The notes beneath the pieces are model-generated. The model saw nothing but the letters and a program-made list of their open reading frames with translations, did not search any database and had not been told where the DNA came from. Positions 8,002 to 16,285 of a stretch of 64,000 nucleotides of DNA are shown one piece after another (the first letter of the stretch is position 1; each line of letters begins with the position of its first letter). Source of the stretch: AC-32 sp963746155 (GTDB lineage: Bacteria; Actinomycetota; Thermoleophilia; Gaiellales; Gaiellaceae); contig CAVVAB010000009.1 in the NCBI GenBank assembly GCA_963746155.1, positions 492,456 through 556,455 on the forward strand. Reading direction: 5' to 3'. The position numbers and the translations under genes are program-made.

Positions 8002-8708
8002 GGCTGAACGACCCCGAGCTCGTTCGGCGGCAGTACGAGACCGAGGCCGGGCTGGAGGCGCGCCGCGAGGCGCAGACGAGGTACCGCCAGGGGCCGGACG
8101 GCTTCGACACGGCCTTCGCGGCTGTGGCTGAGGCGCATCCGCGCCGCGTGCTCGAGGTCGGCTGCGGGATGGGCCAGTTCTCCGAGCGGATGGCTCGTGA
8201 GACGTCGGCCGAGGTGGTTGCGACCGACCTCTCGCCGCGGATGGTCGAGATCGCGGCGTCTCGCGGGTTGGACGCGCGGCTCGCGGACGTTCAGGCGCTT
8301 CCCTTCGAGGACGGCGCGTTCGACTGCGCAGTGGCCAACGCGATGCTGTACCACGTGGCCGACCTCGAGCGGTCGCTGGCCGAGCTTCACCGGGTCCTCG
8401 AGCCGGGTGGGCGTCTCGTCGCAACGACGATCGGCGCCGATCACATGCTCGAGCTGTGGCAGCTGGTCGGCTACCGCGTCCCGGAGCGGCAGTTCTCCCG
8501 CGAGACAGGAGAGGAGGCCCTGTCCCGCCACTTCGCGCGCGTCGAGCGACGAGACGTGGACGCGGTGCTCGTGTTCCCGGATGCGGCAGCGGTTCACCGG
8601 TACGTCGACTCGACGCTCTTCGCGGACGCGGTTCCGCGCCCGCTGCCGGTCTTCGAGGGTTCATTCGCCTCTCGGGCGCTCGCGACGGTCTTCGTGGCGG
8701 AACGATGA
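7998..8708 (+). CDS. Class I SAM-dependent methyltransferase
   Basis: Protein of 236 aa with a Methyltransf_11-type fold: motif I VLEVGCGMGQFSERM near residue 50, motif II VVATDLSPRMVEIA, the motif around DVQALPFEDGAFDCAVANAMLYHV, and LHRVLEPGGRLVATT. The GTG at 7998 overlaps the deoB stop (GTGA) and its own stop overlaps the ATG of the phosphorylase (ATGA), so it is translationally coupled within the salvage operon. The acceptor substrate cannot be told from sequence. Confidence 0.85.
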   Translation: MRLNDPELVRRQYETEAGLEARREAQTRYRQGPDGFDTAFAAVAEAHPRRVLEVGCGMGQFSERMARETSAEVVATDLSPRMVEIAASRGLDARLADVQALPFEDGAFDCAVANAMLYHVADLERSLAELHRVLEPGGRLVATTIGADHMLELWQLVGYRVPERQFSRETGEEALSRHFARVERRDVDAVLVFPDAAAVHRYVDSTLFADAVPRPLPVFEGSFASRALATVFVAER

Positions 8709-10003
8709 TCCACCCCGTCGAGCTGATCGAGCGCAAGCGGAACGGCGGCGAGCTGACTCCGCAGGAGCTGGAGGAGTTGATGCTCGGGTACGCGCGGGAC
8801 GAGATTCCCGACTACCAGCTCGCTGCGTTCTGCATGGCGGTCTTCTTCCGCGGCCTGACCAGCGCCGAGACGGAGGCGATGACCCAGGCGATGATCAAGA
8901 CCGGCGAGACGATCGACCTACACGCAGCGCTCGGCCGGAAGGCGGTCGACAAGCACTCGACCGGCGGCGTGGGGGACAAGACATCGATCGCGGTCGGTCC
9001 GATCGTCGCCGCGTGCGGAGTTCCGTTCGCGAAGATGAGCGGCCGCGGGCTGGGGCATACCGGAGGCACTCTCGACAAGCTCGAGTCGATCCCCGGCTTC
9101 CGGGTCGAGCTGTCCACCGACGAGTTCATCGCGCAGGTGAAGGAAGCCGGGATGGCGATCATCGGGGCGACTCTCGATCTCGTTCCCGCCGACAAGCGCC
9201 TCTATGCGCTCCGCGACGTCACCGCGACCGTCGACAACTACTCGCTCATCGCGGCGAGCATCATGTCCAAGAAGATCGCAGGCGGGGCGGAGGCGATCGT
9301 GCTCGACGTCAAGGTCGGCGACGGCGCGTTCATGAAGTCCGTCGACGACGCTCGCATCCTCGCGGAGATGATGCTCGACCTCGGCACCCGGTTCGGGCGA
9401 GAGGTCGTGTGCCTCCTGACCGATATGGACCAGCCGCTCGGGCGCGCGGTCGGAAACGCGCTCGAGATTCGCGAGGCCATTGCCACGCTGCGCGGCCAAG
9501 GCCCTCCCGACTTCGCGGAGCTCGTGCTTGCGGCAAGCGCCCGTTTGCTCTCGGTCTCGGATCTCGAGCTCGATGAGGCTGATGCGCGCGAACGCGTGCA
9601 AGCGGCGATGGCGGACGGCAGCGCCGCCGAGGCGTACGAGCGCTGGATCCGCGCGCAGGGCGGCAATCCCGACGAGTCGGTGCTCCCTTCGGCGCCGGTC
9701 GTGGAGCAACTCGAGTCTCCGCGGGACGGATACATCGCGCGACTCGGCGCCGTGCGCGTCGGCCAGGCCGCACTACATCTCGGCGCCGGGCGGCAGACGA
9801 AGGACGATGTCGTCGACCACGCGGTCGGCGTCGTGTGCCTTCGCAAGCGCGGCGACCACGTCGCAGAGGGCGAGCCGCTGGCCGAGATCCATGCGCAGAC
9901 GGAAGCCGCCGCGGCCGAAGCTGCACGCGAGCTCGAGGACGCGTACGAGATCGCAGACGAGCCTCCGCAGGAGCACTCGGTGGTGCTCGAAGTGCTCGCC
10001 TGA
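8705..10003 (+). CDS. deoA: Pyrimidine-nucleoside (thymidine) phosphorylase
   Basis: Splits thymidine or uridine with phosphate to base plus (deoxy)ribose 1-phosphate, which DeoB next converts to the 5-phosphate. The 432 aa match the bacterial family length. Visible: the N-terminal helical domain (IERKRNGGELTPQEL), the phosphate-binding KHSTGGVGDKTSI, the signature KMSGRGLGHTGGTLDKLESI, MSKKIAGG and DVKVGDGAFM, and the C-terminal domain with RDGYIARL and GAGRQTKDD. The ATG overlaps the methyltransferase stop, so the longer frame from 8456 is rejected. Whether it is the thymidine-specific or the broad (Pdp) type is open. Confidence 0.94.
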   Translation: MIHPVELIERKRNGGELTPQELEELMLGYARDEIPDYQLAAFCMAVFFRGLTSAETEAMTQAMIKTGETIDLHAALGRKAVDKHSTGGVGDKTSIAVGPIVAACGVPFAKMSGRGLGHTGGTLDKLESIPGFRVELSTDEFIAQVKEAGMAIIGATLDLVPADKRLYALRDVTATVDNYSLIAASIMSKKIAGGAEAIVLDVKVGDGAFMKSVDDARILAEMMLDLGTRFGREVVCLLTDMDQPLGRAVGNALEIREAIATLRGQGPPDFAELVLAASARLLSVSDLELDEADARERVQAAMADGSAAEAYERWIRAQGGNPDESVLPSAPVVEQLESPRDGYIARLGAVRVGQAALHLGAGRQTKDDVVDHAVGVVCLRKRGDHVAEGEPLAEIHAQTEAAAAEAARELEDAYEIADEPPQEHSVVLEVLA

Positions 10004-10079
10004 GCGGCGGAGACGTCGCCGAGAGTCGGCTCGGACGTCCGCGTCCGTCACTCAAACGCGACACGCGCCTCCGCAGGAC

Positions 10080-10085
10080 TAGGCT
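10080..10085 (+). promoter_or_regulatory. -10 element of mutM (leaderless)
   Basis: TAGGCT lies six bases before the GTG at 10092 with no Shine-Dalgarno sequence. Confidence 0.55.
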
Positions 10086-10091
10086 GACCTC

Positions 10092-10946
10092 GTGCCCGAG
10101 CTGCCCGAGGTCGAGACCGTTCGCACGCACCTCTCGCCCAGGCTCGTCGGGCGGCGCTTCGAGCACGTCGAGATTCTCGACTCGCGCCTCACGCGCCCGT
10201 TCGATCCCGCCGAAGTGGCCGCCGAGCTTGTCCAGGAGCGGATCGATGCGGTCGATCGCCGTGGCAAGTATCTGATTGTTCGGTTCGAAAGCGGTCGGGC
10301 TCTCCTGGTCCACCTCCGGATGACGGGACAGCTGCTGCACACGAATGGCGATCGCCTGCCGGAGAGCGATAGCCATCGGCGTGCTGTTGTCAGGTTAGAC
10401 GACGGATCGGACGTCGTGTACCGCGACGTGCGCCGTTTCGGCACCTGGCTACTTCTCGAACCGGGCGAGCTCGACGGCTATCTCGAGGAGCGCGTCGGCC
10501 CCGAGCCGCTGGCGCGCGAGTTCACCACGCGGCAGCTCGGCGAGGCGCTCGCGGCCCGCCGAGCCCCGGTCAAGGCGGTCCTGCTCGACCAGCGCCGTAT
10601 CGCCGGCGTCGGGAACATCTATGCCGACGAGGCGCTGTGGCGGGCCGCGATCCACCCGCTCCGCCCGGCGGGTGAGCTGGGGCCGCAAGAGCTCTCCGCG
10701 CTCCACCGCGGAATCCGCACATCGCTCAAGGCGGGCATCGCGCGGCAGGGCGCAACGCTCAGCGACTACCGGACTCCGGACGGCGGGCGCGGGCGGATGC
10801 AGGACGAGTTCAAGGTCTACGGCCGCGAAGGCGAGCCGTGCGAACGCTGCGGGACGCCGATCGAGAAGATCCGCGTTGCCGGTCGCGGAACGTGGTACTG
10901 CCCGTCCTGCCAGCGCCGGGCGCACGGCCGGAGCGGCCTGGCCTGA
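10092..10946 (+). CDS. mutM: Formamidopyrimidine-DNA glycosylase
   Basis: Bifunctional base-excision repair enzyme (Fpg) that removes 8-oxoguanine and nicks the abasic site. The 284-aa protein begins PELPEVETVR, giving the catalytic Pro and Glu after Met removal. It has the beta-elimination Lys in RRGKYLIV near residue 57, the helix-two-turn-helix block with GVGNIYADEALW, and a complete C-terminal zinc finger (CERCG...CPSCQ). GTG start set by the TAGGCT at 10080-10085. recO follows with its own promoter. Confidence 0.97.
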   Translation: MPELPEVETVRTHLSPRLVGRRFEHVEILDSRLTRPFDPAEVAAELVQERIDAVDRRGKYLIVRFESGRALLVHLRMTGQLLHTNGDRLPESDSHRRAVVRLDDGSDVVYRDVRRFGTWLLLEPGELDGYLEERVGPEPLAREFTTRQLGEALAARRAPVKAVLLDQRRIAGVGNIYADEALWRAAIHPLRPAGELGPQELSALHRGIRTSLKAGIARQGATLSDYRTPDGGRGRMQDEFKVYGREGEPCERCGTPIEKIRVAGRGTWYCPSCQRRAHGRSGLA

Positions 10947-10949
10947 ATC

Positions 10950-10955
10950 TAGACT
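10950..10955 (+). promoter_or_regulatory. -10 element of recO (leaderless)
   Basis: TAGACT lies seven bases before the GTG at 10963. It starts 3 bp after the mutM stop codon. Confidence 0.55.
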
Positions 10956-10962
10956 TGGCCGG

Positions 10963-11706
10963 GTGGGTCGCACGTACAAGACCGACGCGATTGTCCTGCG
11001 GTCGTTCCGGCTCGGCGAGGCGGATCGCGTGCTGCACCTCTACACGCTCGACCGCGGGCGCGTGGGCGCCGTCGCGAAGGGAGTGCGCAAGACGAAGTCG
11101 CGGTTCGGCGCCCGCCTCGAGCCGCTCAGCCATGTGGAGCTCATGCTTCACCAGGGCAGCGGCGAGCTCCAGACCGTTACCGGCGTCGAGCTCGTACGGT
11201 CTCACCACGAAGCGCGCGAGCAGCCGTACCGGCTCGGCGTCGGGCTCGTCGGGGCCGAGGCGATGCTCCGCCTGTTCCCCGAGCAGGAGGCGAACGAGCG
11301 CGCCTTCCGCGCACTGGCCAGGTTCCTCGATCTCCTGGACGAGCTCGAGCCGGGAGAGCCCGGGCAGTGCAGCGTCGACCCGCTCGTGCTCTCGTTCCAG
11401 CTGAAGCTGCTTTGGCTCTCCGGCTATCTGCCGCACGTGACGAGCTGCGCGGAGTGCGGAGCCGGGGCCGGCCTCGCCGGCTACTCGCCCCAGGCCGGCG
11501 GCGCCGTCTGCGACGGCTGCTCGAACGGTGGCGCCCTGCCGCTGTCCCGGGACGGGATCGTCGGGATCGAAGGACTTCTGAGGCGGCCGCTGGCCGAGGC
11601 GACCGAGGCCGGCCTGACCCCCCGCGGCGCCCGCGAGGCGCTGAGGGTCATCACGGCGTCGTACGAGTACCACGGCGGCTTTCGGCTGCGAACGCTCTCG
11701 GCGTAG
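10963..11706 (+). CDS. recO: DNA repair protein RecO
   Basis: RecO anneals single strands and loads RecA in the RecFOR recombination pathway. The 247-aa product has the N-terminal OB fold (TDAIVLRSFRLGEADRVLHLYT, then RGRVGAVAKGVRKTKSRFGARLEPL), a helical core, and a C-terminal zinc-binding motif (CAECG...CDGCS). The GTG at 10963 fits both the OB-fold start and the TAGACT seven bases upstream; the longer open frame from 10621 overlaps mutM and is not used. The mutM-recO-glyQS order puts repair and translation genes side by side. Confidence 0.93.
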   Translation: MGRTYKTDAIVLRSFRLGEADRVLHLYTLDRGRVGAVAKGVRKTKSRFGARLEPLSHVELMLHQGSGELQTVTGVELVRSHHEAREQPYRLGVGLVGAEAMLRLFPEQEANERAFRALARFLDLLDELEPGEPGQCSVDPLVLSFQLKLLWLSGYLPHVTSCAECGAGAGLAGYSPQAGGAVCDGCSNGGALPLSRDGIVGIEGLLRRPLAEATEAGLTPRGAREALRVITASYEYHGGFRLRTLSA

Positions 11707-11735
11707 GCGCGCGAGTGGCGAGCAAGCGCGGCCGT

Positions 11736-11741
11736 TAGGCT
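11736..11741 (+). promoter_or_regulatory. -10 element of glyQ (leaderless)
   Basis: TAGGCT lies seven bases before the GTG at 11749, with no Shine-Dalgarno sequence and no T-box-like leader. Confidence 0.55.
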
Positions 11742-11748
11742 CACCTCG

Positions 11749-12603
11749 GTGAACTTCCAGGAGATGATCCGTGCGCTCGAGGGGTACTGGGCCGACCAGG
11801 GCTGCGTGCTCATGCAGCCGTACCACACCGAGCTCGCGGCGGGAACGATGAACCCGGCGACGTTCCTACGCTGCCTCGGCCCCGAGCCGTGGAAGACCGC
11901 CTACGTCGAGCCGGTGATCCGCCCGCTCGACGGCCGCTACGGCGAAAACCCGTACCGGTTCCAGCACTACTACCAGTACCAGGTGATCCTGAAACCGGCC
12001 CCCGAGGACGTTCTCGACCGCTACTTCGAGTCGCTCGAGGCGCTCGGGATCGACGTCACCAAGCACGACGTCCGCCTCGTGGAGGACGACTGGGAGCAGC
12101 CGACGCTCGGGGCGTGGGGTCTCGGCTGGGAGGTCTGGTGCGACGGCGTCGAGATTACGCAGTGGACGTACTTCCAGCAGCTCGGAGGATTCGAGGTCGA
12201 GCTCGTTCCGGCCGAGATGACGTACGGGCTCGAGCGGATGGCGATGTTCCTGCAAGGGAAGCGAACGGCGTTCGACCTCGAGTGGGCGCCAGGGGTCACG
12301 TGGGGCGACGTCTATCGGGAGAGCGAGCGGCAGTGGTCGACCTACAACTTCGAGGTCGCGCCCGTCGACCTGCTCTCGAAGCGGTTCACGGAGCACGAGG
12401 AGGAGTGCCGGCGGCTGCTCGAACGCGGCCTACCGCTGCCGGCGTATGACCAGGTGCTGAAGTGCTCGCACACGTTCAACCTGCTCGACGCGCGCGGGGC
12501 GCTCTCCGTCACGGAGCGCGCCGCGTACATCGGGCGGGTGCGCGCTCTCGCGCGCGAGGTGGCTCAGCTCTACCTGGAGGGCGATGGCAACGCTGCTGCT
12601 TGA
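11749..12603 (+). CDS. glyQ: Glycyl-tRNA synthetase alpha subunit
   Basis: Catalytic alpha chain of the bacterial two-subunit glycyl-tRNA synthetase (284 aa, usual about 290-300). Class II core features are visible: NFQEMIRALEGYWADQGC, VLMQPYHTELAAGTMNPATFLR, YVEPVIRPLDGRYGENPYRFQHYYQYQVILKP (read in parts), the block WEVWCDGVEITQWTYFQQ and MTYGLERMAMFLQ. The last 20 bases overlap the start of glyS, so the two chains are translationally coupled. Many actinobacteria use a single-chain enzyme instead, so this form is a taxonomic hint. Confidence 0.96.
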   Translation: MNFQEMIRALEGYWADQGCVLMQPYHTELAAGTMNPATFLRCLGPEPWKTAYVEPVIRPLDGRYGENPYRFQHYYQYQVILKPAPEDVLDRYFESLEALGIDVTKHDVRLVEDDWEQPTLGAWGLGWEVWCDGVEITQWTYFQQLGGFEVELVPAEMTYGLERMAMFLQGKRTAFDLEWAPGVTWGDVYRESERQWSTYNFEVAPVDLLSKRFTEHEEECRRLLERGLPLPAYDQVLKCSHTFNLLDARGALSVTERAAYIGRVRALAREVAQLYLEGDGNAAA

Positions 12604-14428
12604 GATCGGCTGCGAGGAGCTTCCCGCCGGAGCGTGCCGGGAGGCCGGAGAGCAGCTGCCCGCGCTCGTCGAGCGGGAGCTCGGCCTGCGGCCGGATCGG
12701 CTGCTGATCGGCCCTCGACGCATTGCTGCTCTGATCGACGACGTTGCGGAGCAAACGCCGGACGAGTGGGTGAAAGGCCCGCCCGAGGAGCTCGCGGAGA
12801 AGGCTGCCGCCGGCTTCGCGAAGAAGCACGGCGTCGCGATCGATCAGCTCGTCACGCGCGACGGCTTCCTCGGAGTGGAGCGTCCCGGTCAGCCGCTCGT
12901 CGAGGTGCTACCCGAGCGGCTGGACCGGATCGTCCAGGGGCTCTCGTTCACGAAGTCGATGCGCTGGGATGAGAGCGGCGTCCGCTTCGCGCGCCCCGTG
13001 CGGTGGCTGCTTGCCAAGCTCGACGCCGAGACCCCGGTCGGCGAGGCGTCCTTTGGGCATCGCTTCACGCACGGCGCGGTCGACGTGCCGCACGCGGGCG
13101 AGTACCTCGACCGGCTTCGCGGCGCAGGCGTCGAGCCGGATGCCGACGAGCGGCGCCGCCAGATCGTGGCGGGGCTCGACGCGGCGGCGGGTACCTGGAG
13201 CGATCCGGGCGGTGTGCTCGAGGAGGTCGTGTACCTGGTCGAGAGCGTGACCGTTCTCGAGGGAGCGTTCGACGAGCGCTTCCTGCGGCTTCCAGAGCGT
13301 GTCGTGGTGACCGCGATGCAGTCGCACCAACGTTACTTCCCGCTGGGCGGGAACCGGTTCGCGTTCGTCGCCAACGGCGGCGAGCCCGACACCGTTCGAG
13401 CCGGAAACGAGGTCGTGCTCGAGGGGCGGCTCGAAGATGCGAGCTTCACGTTCGAGCGCGACGTCAAGCTCGGCATCGATGGGCTCGTCGAGCGGCTCGC
13501 CTCCATCACGTACTTCACGGGCGCAGGGAGCCTGGCGGAGAAGACGGAGCGTCTACAGGGACTCGTCGAGAAGCTCGGTGGCGGCGAGGCGAGTCTCGAG
13601 GCGGCGCGGCTGGCGAAGGCCGACCAGGCGTCCGAGCTCGTGCGCGAGTTCGCGGCCCTCCAGGGGCATATCGGCGCCGAGTACGCGCGGCTGGCCGGCT
13701 ATCCGGAGGCCGTGTGCGCGGCGATCGACGAGCAATATCTTCCGGACTCGGCCGGCGGGCCGCTGCCCCAGACGGAGGCGGGCAAGGTGCTCTCGGCTGC
13801 TGACAAGCTCGACACCCTCACCGTCTCGTTCTCTCTCGGCCACAAGCCGACCGGCTCGCGTGATCCGTTCGGCCTGCGGCGGGCGGCGATCGGGCTCTGC
13901 CGGCTCGCGGTCGAGGGCGGCCTTGTGATTCCTCGGGAGCTGGTGCCCGACGAGGTGAGTGACTTCGTCGAGGAGCGGCTCGAGGGGCTGGTCGAGGTTC
14001 CGGTCGAGTACGTGCGAGCCGCGCGAGCAGCGGCCGTAGGCGATCTCGCAGGGGTGGCGCGGCTGGCGGAGACGCTGTACGCGGAGCGCGACACGCCGGC
14101 CTTCGAAGGCGTCTTCACGGCGTATGACCGTGCGAATCGGCTGGCCGGCCGCGAGGCCGAGAAGGCGGCGACCGAGGTGGACCGCTCGCTGCTGCGGGAG
14201 GATGCGGAGCGCGCTCTGGCCGACGGTCTGGCCGCGGTTTCGGTGGACGGCGACGTCCGCGCGGCGCTCGAGTCGGGCGCGACGATGGCGCCCCTGATGG
14301 AACGCTTTTTCGACGAGGTGCTCGTGATGGACGAGGATCCGGCGGTTCGCGCGAATCGCCTGCGGTTGCTCCTCGACGTCCGCGACACACTCGGCCGACT
14401 CGGCGACTTTTCGCAGATCCCGCGCTAG
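12584..14428 (+). CDS. glyS: Glycyl-tRNA synthetase beta subunit
   Basis: Beta chain needed for tRNA-Gly recognition by the two-subunit synthetase. The 614-aa protein opens LLLEIGCEELPAG and shows GPRRIAALIDDV, GLSFTKSMRWDE, RFARPVRWLLAKLD, MQSHQRYFPLGG and ASFTFERDVK, followed by the HD-like helical region (LAKADQASELVREFAALQGHIGAEYA), with an anticodon-binding-type tail. It is somewhat short compared with the 690-aa Gram-negative form. The ATG is 20 bases upstream of the glyQ stop. Confidence 0.95.
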   Translation: MATLLLEIGCEELPAGACREAGEQLPALVERELGLRPDRLLIGPRRIAALIDDVAEQTPDEWVKGPPEELAEKAAAGFAKKHGVAIDQLVTRDGFLGVERPGQPLVEVLPERLDRIVQGLSFTKSMRWDESGVRFARPVRWLLAKLDAETPVGEASFGHRFTHGAVDVPHAGEYLDRLRGAGVEPDADERRRQIVAGLDAAAGTWSDPGGVLEEVVYLVESVTVLEGAFDERFLRLPERVVVTAMQSHQRYFPLGGNRFAFVANGGEPDTVRAGNEVVLEGRLEDASFTFERDVKLGIDGLVERLASITYFTGAGSLAEKTERLQGLVEKLGGGEASLEAARLAKADQASELVREFAALQGHIGAEYARLAGYPEAVCAAIDEQYLPDSAGGPLPQTEAGKVLSAADKLDTLTVSFSLGHKPTGSRDPFGLRRAAIGLCRLAVEGGLVIPRELVPDEVSDFVEERLEGLVEVPVEYVRAARAAAVGDLAGVARLAETLYAERDTPAFEGVFTAYDRANRLAGREAEKAATEVDRSLLREDAERALADGLAAVSVDGDVRAALESGATMAPLMERFFDEVLVMDEDPAVRANRLRLLLDVRDTLGRLGDFSQIPR

Positions 14429-14510
14429 GTCACTGCTCTTAGGTTCACGCGCGGGTTACTTCGGGTCCCGACCCGCCCCCCTGCCATGGCGGTCAGCCTA
14501 CCCGTGAGGA

Positions 14511-14540
14511 GCGCACACGTCTGTCACGGAACTGTGACGA
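14511..14540. repeat. GTCAC-N6-GTGAC inverted repeat (dispersed motif)
   Basis: Arms GTCAC (14523-14527) and GTGAC (14534-14538), preceded by GCGCACACGTCT. A close relative at 36938-36966 has the same arms (36948-36952 and 36959-36963), and a degenerate one lies near 5457-5487. Each copy sits upstream of a gene (ppsR, the DHH-CCA gene, ald). It could be an operator or a REP-like repeat. Confidence 0.5.
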
Positions 14541-14618
14541 AAGCGTGACTTCGTGGGTCGCAACGGCGCGCGAGGCAGGTCGCACGGCGCGGTGCGGGCC
14601 GCACGCCCCGACTGGCGT

Positions 14619-14624
14619 TACGCT
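14619..14624 (+). promoter_or_regulatory. -10 element of ppsR (leaderless)
   Basis: TACGCT lies seven bases before the GTG at 14632. This favours the GTG over the upstream in-frame start at 14545. Confidence 0.5.
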
Positions 14625-14631
14625 GCCGCTC

Positions 14632-15474
14632 GTGGCGACGCAGCAGGTCGAGCTCCACATCATCTCCGACTCCACGGGCGAAACGGCGGTCCGGCTCGTC
14701 CACGCGCTCGAGGCCCAGTTCCCGGACCAGGACTTCGACGAGATCCGCCACCCCCGAGTCGAGACGGTCGACGACCTCCAGCTGGCGCTGAACCGCGCGA
14801 AGGGCCGGTCGGCCGTGATCATCTACACGCTCGTCCACCCCGAGCTCCGCGAAGCCGCGCGCGCGCTCTGCCGCCGCTACCGCCTGCATTACTGCGACCT
14901 GCTCGGCCACCCCATCGACGCCGTCGCGCGCGTCGCGGGCGTCACGGCCCAGATGACGCCGGGCGCGAGGGCGCCGCTCGACTCGACCTACTTCAAGCGC
15001 ATGGCTGCGATCGAGTTCGCGGTCAAGTACGACGACGGCGTCGGTGCCGGGCTCCACGAGGCGGACATCGTCCTCGTCGGCGTGTCCCGCACCTCGAAGA
15101 CACCGCTCTCGATGTATCTCGGCTACCTCGGCTACAAGACCGCGAACGTCCCGATCGTGAAGGCGATCGAACCGCCGAGCGCGCTCTTCCACGTCGACCC
15201 GGCGAAGGTCGTCGGCCTGACGATCGACGCGACACGGCTCCAGGAGATCCGGCGCCAGCGGGCAGCCAGGCTCGGCGGGAACCAGCGTGGCTACGCGCAG
15301 CTGGTCGAGATCTACTCCGAGCTCGAGCAGGCCGAGGCGATCCACCGGCGCCTGGGTTGCCCCGTGATCGAGATCTCCGAGCTGTCGATCGAGGAGATGG
15401 CAGCGCGGGTCATCAGGCTCGTCGAGCGGCGGCACGCAGAGGCGGGCTCGAAGGAGGAAGCTCCCGTCTCGTGA
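14632..15474 (+). CDS. ppsR: PPDK/PEP-synthase regulatory protein (DUF299)
   Basis: Bifunctional ADP-dependent kinase and Pi-dependent pyrophosphorylase that switches pyruvate, phosphate dikinase (PPDK) or PEP synthase off and on by phosphorylating a Thr. The 280 aa match the family length. Visible: the N-terminal HIISDSTGETA, the P-loop-like GVSRTSKTPLSMYLGYLGYKTAN, and the conserved EPPSALFHVDPAKVVGLTID and RGYAQLVEIYSELEQAE stretches. Its probable target, ppdK, is 1.8 kb downstream and retains the target Thr. GTG start set by TACGCT seven bases upstream. Confidence 0.93.
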   Translation: MATQQVELHIISDSTGETAVRLVHALEAQFPDQDFDEIRHPRVETVDDLQLALNRAKGRSAVIIYTLVHPELREAARALCRRYRLHYCDLLGHPIDAVARVAGVTAQMTPGARAPLDSTYFKRMAAIEFAVKYDDGVGAGLHEADIVLVGVSRTSKTPLSMYLGYLGYKTANVPIVKAIEPPSALFHVDPAKVVGLTIDATRLQEIRRQRAARLGGNQRGYAQLVEIYSELEQAEAIHRRLGCPVIEISELSIEEMAARVIRLVERRHAEAGSKEEAPVS

Positions 15475-15659
15475 CGGCAAGGAAGGTGCACGTCCCGTTG
15501 TGGCGGTGGGCGCTCTGGTGGACGATCCTCGGGGCGGCGGTCGTCGTCTTCTACGTGCTGCTGACGCCGATCTGGATCGGCCTCCGCGCGCTCGCGTGGC
15601 TGGCCGACTTTCGCGCGCGCCGCAGGCCGGGCTACCGGCCGCCCGTCGCCCCGTCGTAG
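15471..15659 (+). CDS. Small membrane protein (62 aa)
   Basis: Short protein with a basic N-terminus (TARKVHVPLWR), one clear transmembrane segment (WALWWTILGAAVVVFYVLL), a second weak hydrophobic stretch (IWIGLRALAWLA) and a basic Pro-rich tail (RARRRPGYRPP). Its GTG overlaps the ppsR stop (GTGA), which suggests translational coupling. The 3' end overlaps the convergent esterase gene by 28 bp. Function unknown. Confidence 0.6.
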   Translation: MTARKVHVPLWRWALWWTILGAAVVVFYVLLTPIWIGLRALAWLADFRARRRPGYRPPVAPS

Positions 15660-16285
15660 AGCGCCGACGCGATCCACGGGGCGAGCTCCTGCAGGAACCG
15701 CGGATCGACCGCGTGCGGGAGCGGGTACTCGCGGTAGAGCAGCGCCGCATCTGCCTCTTCGAGCGCCTGCCGTGCCAGCCGGCTCCACTCGACGCTGATG
15801 ACGACGTCCTCGGTTCCGTGCCCGATCGCGATTCGGGGCGGAGGCGGGCCCAGCTCGATCGCGAGGCCTTCGACCGTGGGGATGAAACCGCTCAGCGCCA
15901 CGAGCGCGGCCGGCCGCGGCCGGCCGCGGCCCAGGCCGAGCGAGTACGTCATCACCGCGCCCTGCGAGAAACCTCCCAGGACGGTTCGCTCCGCGGGAAT
16001 CCCGGTCTCGGCCGCCAGCCCGTCGAGCCAGTCCGAGACCGCTGCGTACGTCGCCAGGAACGTGTCCGGGTCGGGAAAGCCGATCTCGCGCACCGCGTAC
16101 CAGTGGGCGCCTCCGGGCGGGAGCGAGAGCGGCCCGCGCGGGGTGATGCCGAGCAGCCGGCGCTCCGGGTCGAGCACGTCGAGCAGCGGAAACAGGTCGT
16201 GCTCGTCGGCGCCGCGCCCGTGGAAGAGCACGAGCAGGCCCTCGGGATCGCCCGCTGGCGGCCGAGCCCGATGCTCGATCGTCAC
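15632..16285 (-). CDS. Phospholipase/carboxylesterase-family alpha/beta hydrolase (MhqD-like)
   Basis: Predicted serine esterase of 217 aa with the alpha/beta hydrolase fold: oxyanion region LLVLFHGRGADEHDL, nucleophile elbow GGFSQGAVM, acid region IGHGTEDVVISVE and catalytic His in YPLPHAVD. Its GTG overlaps the stop of the upstream dioxygenase gene (GTGA on the minus strand), so the two form an operon. The pairing resembles the MhqO/MhqD enzymes of Bacillus quinone detoxification; a similar job here is inference. Confidence 0.85.
   Translation of the reverse strand: MTIEHRARPPAGDPEGLLVLFHGRGADEHDLFPLLDVLDPERRLLGITPRGPLSLPPGGAHWYAVREIGFPDPDTFLATYAAVSDWLDGLAAETGIPAERTVLGGFSQGAVMTYSLGLGRGRPRPAALVALSGFIPTVEGLAIELGPPPPRIAIGHGTEDVVISVEWSRLARQALEEADAALLYREYPLPHAVDPRFLQELAPWIASALYDGATGGR

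Noticed and set aside
10004..10091. Possible hairpin around GACGTC/GACGTC between the phosphorylase and mutM
   Set aside because: Pairing is short and interrupted, and no related sequence occurs elsewhere in the window.
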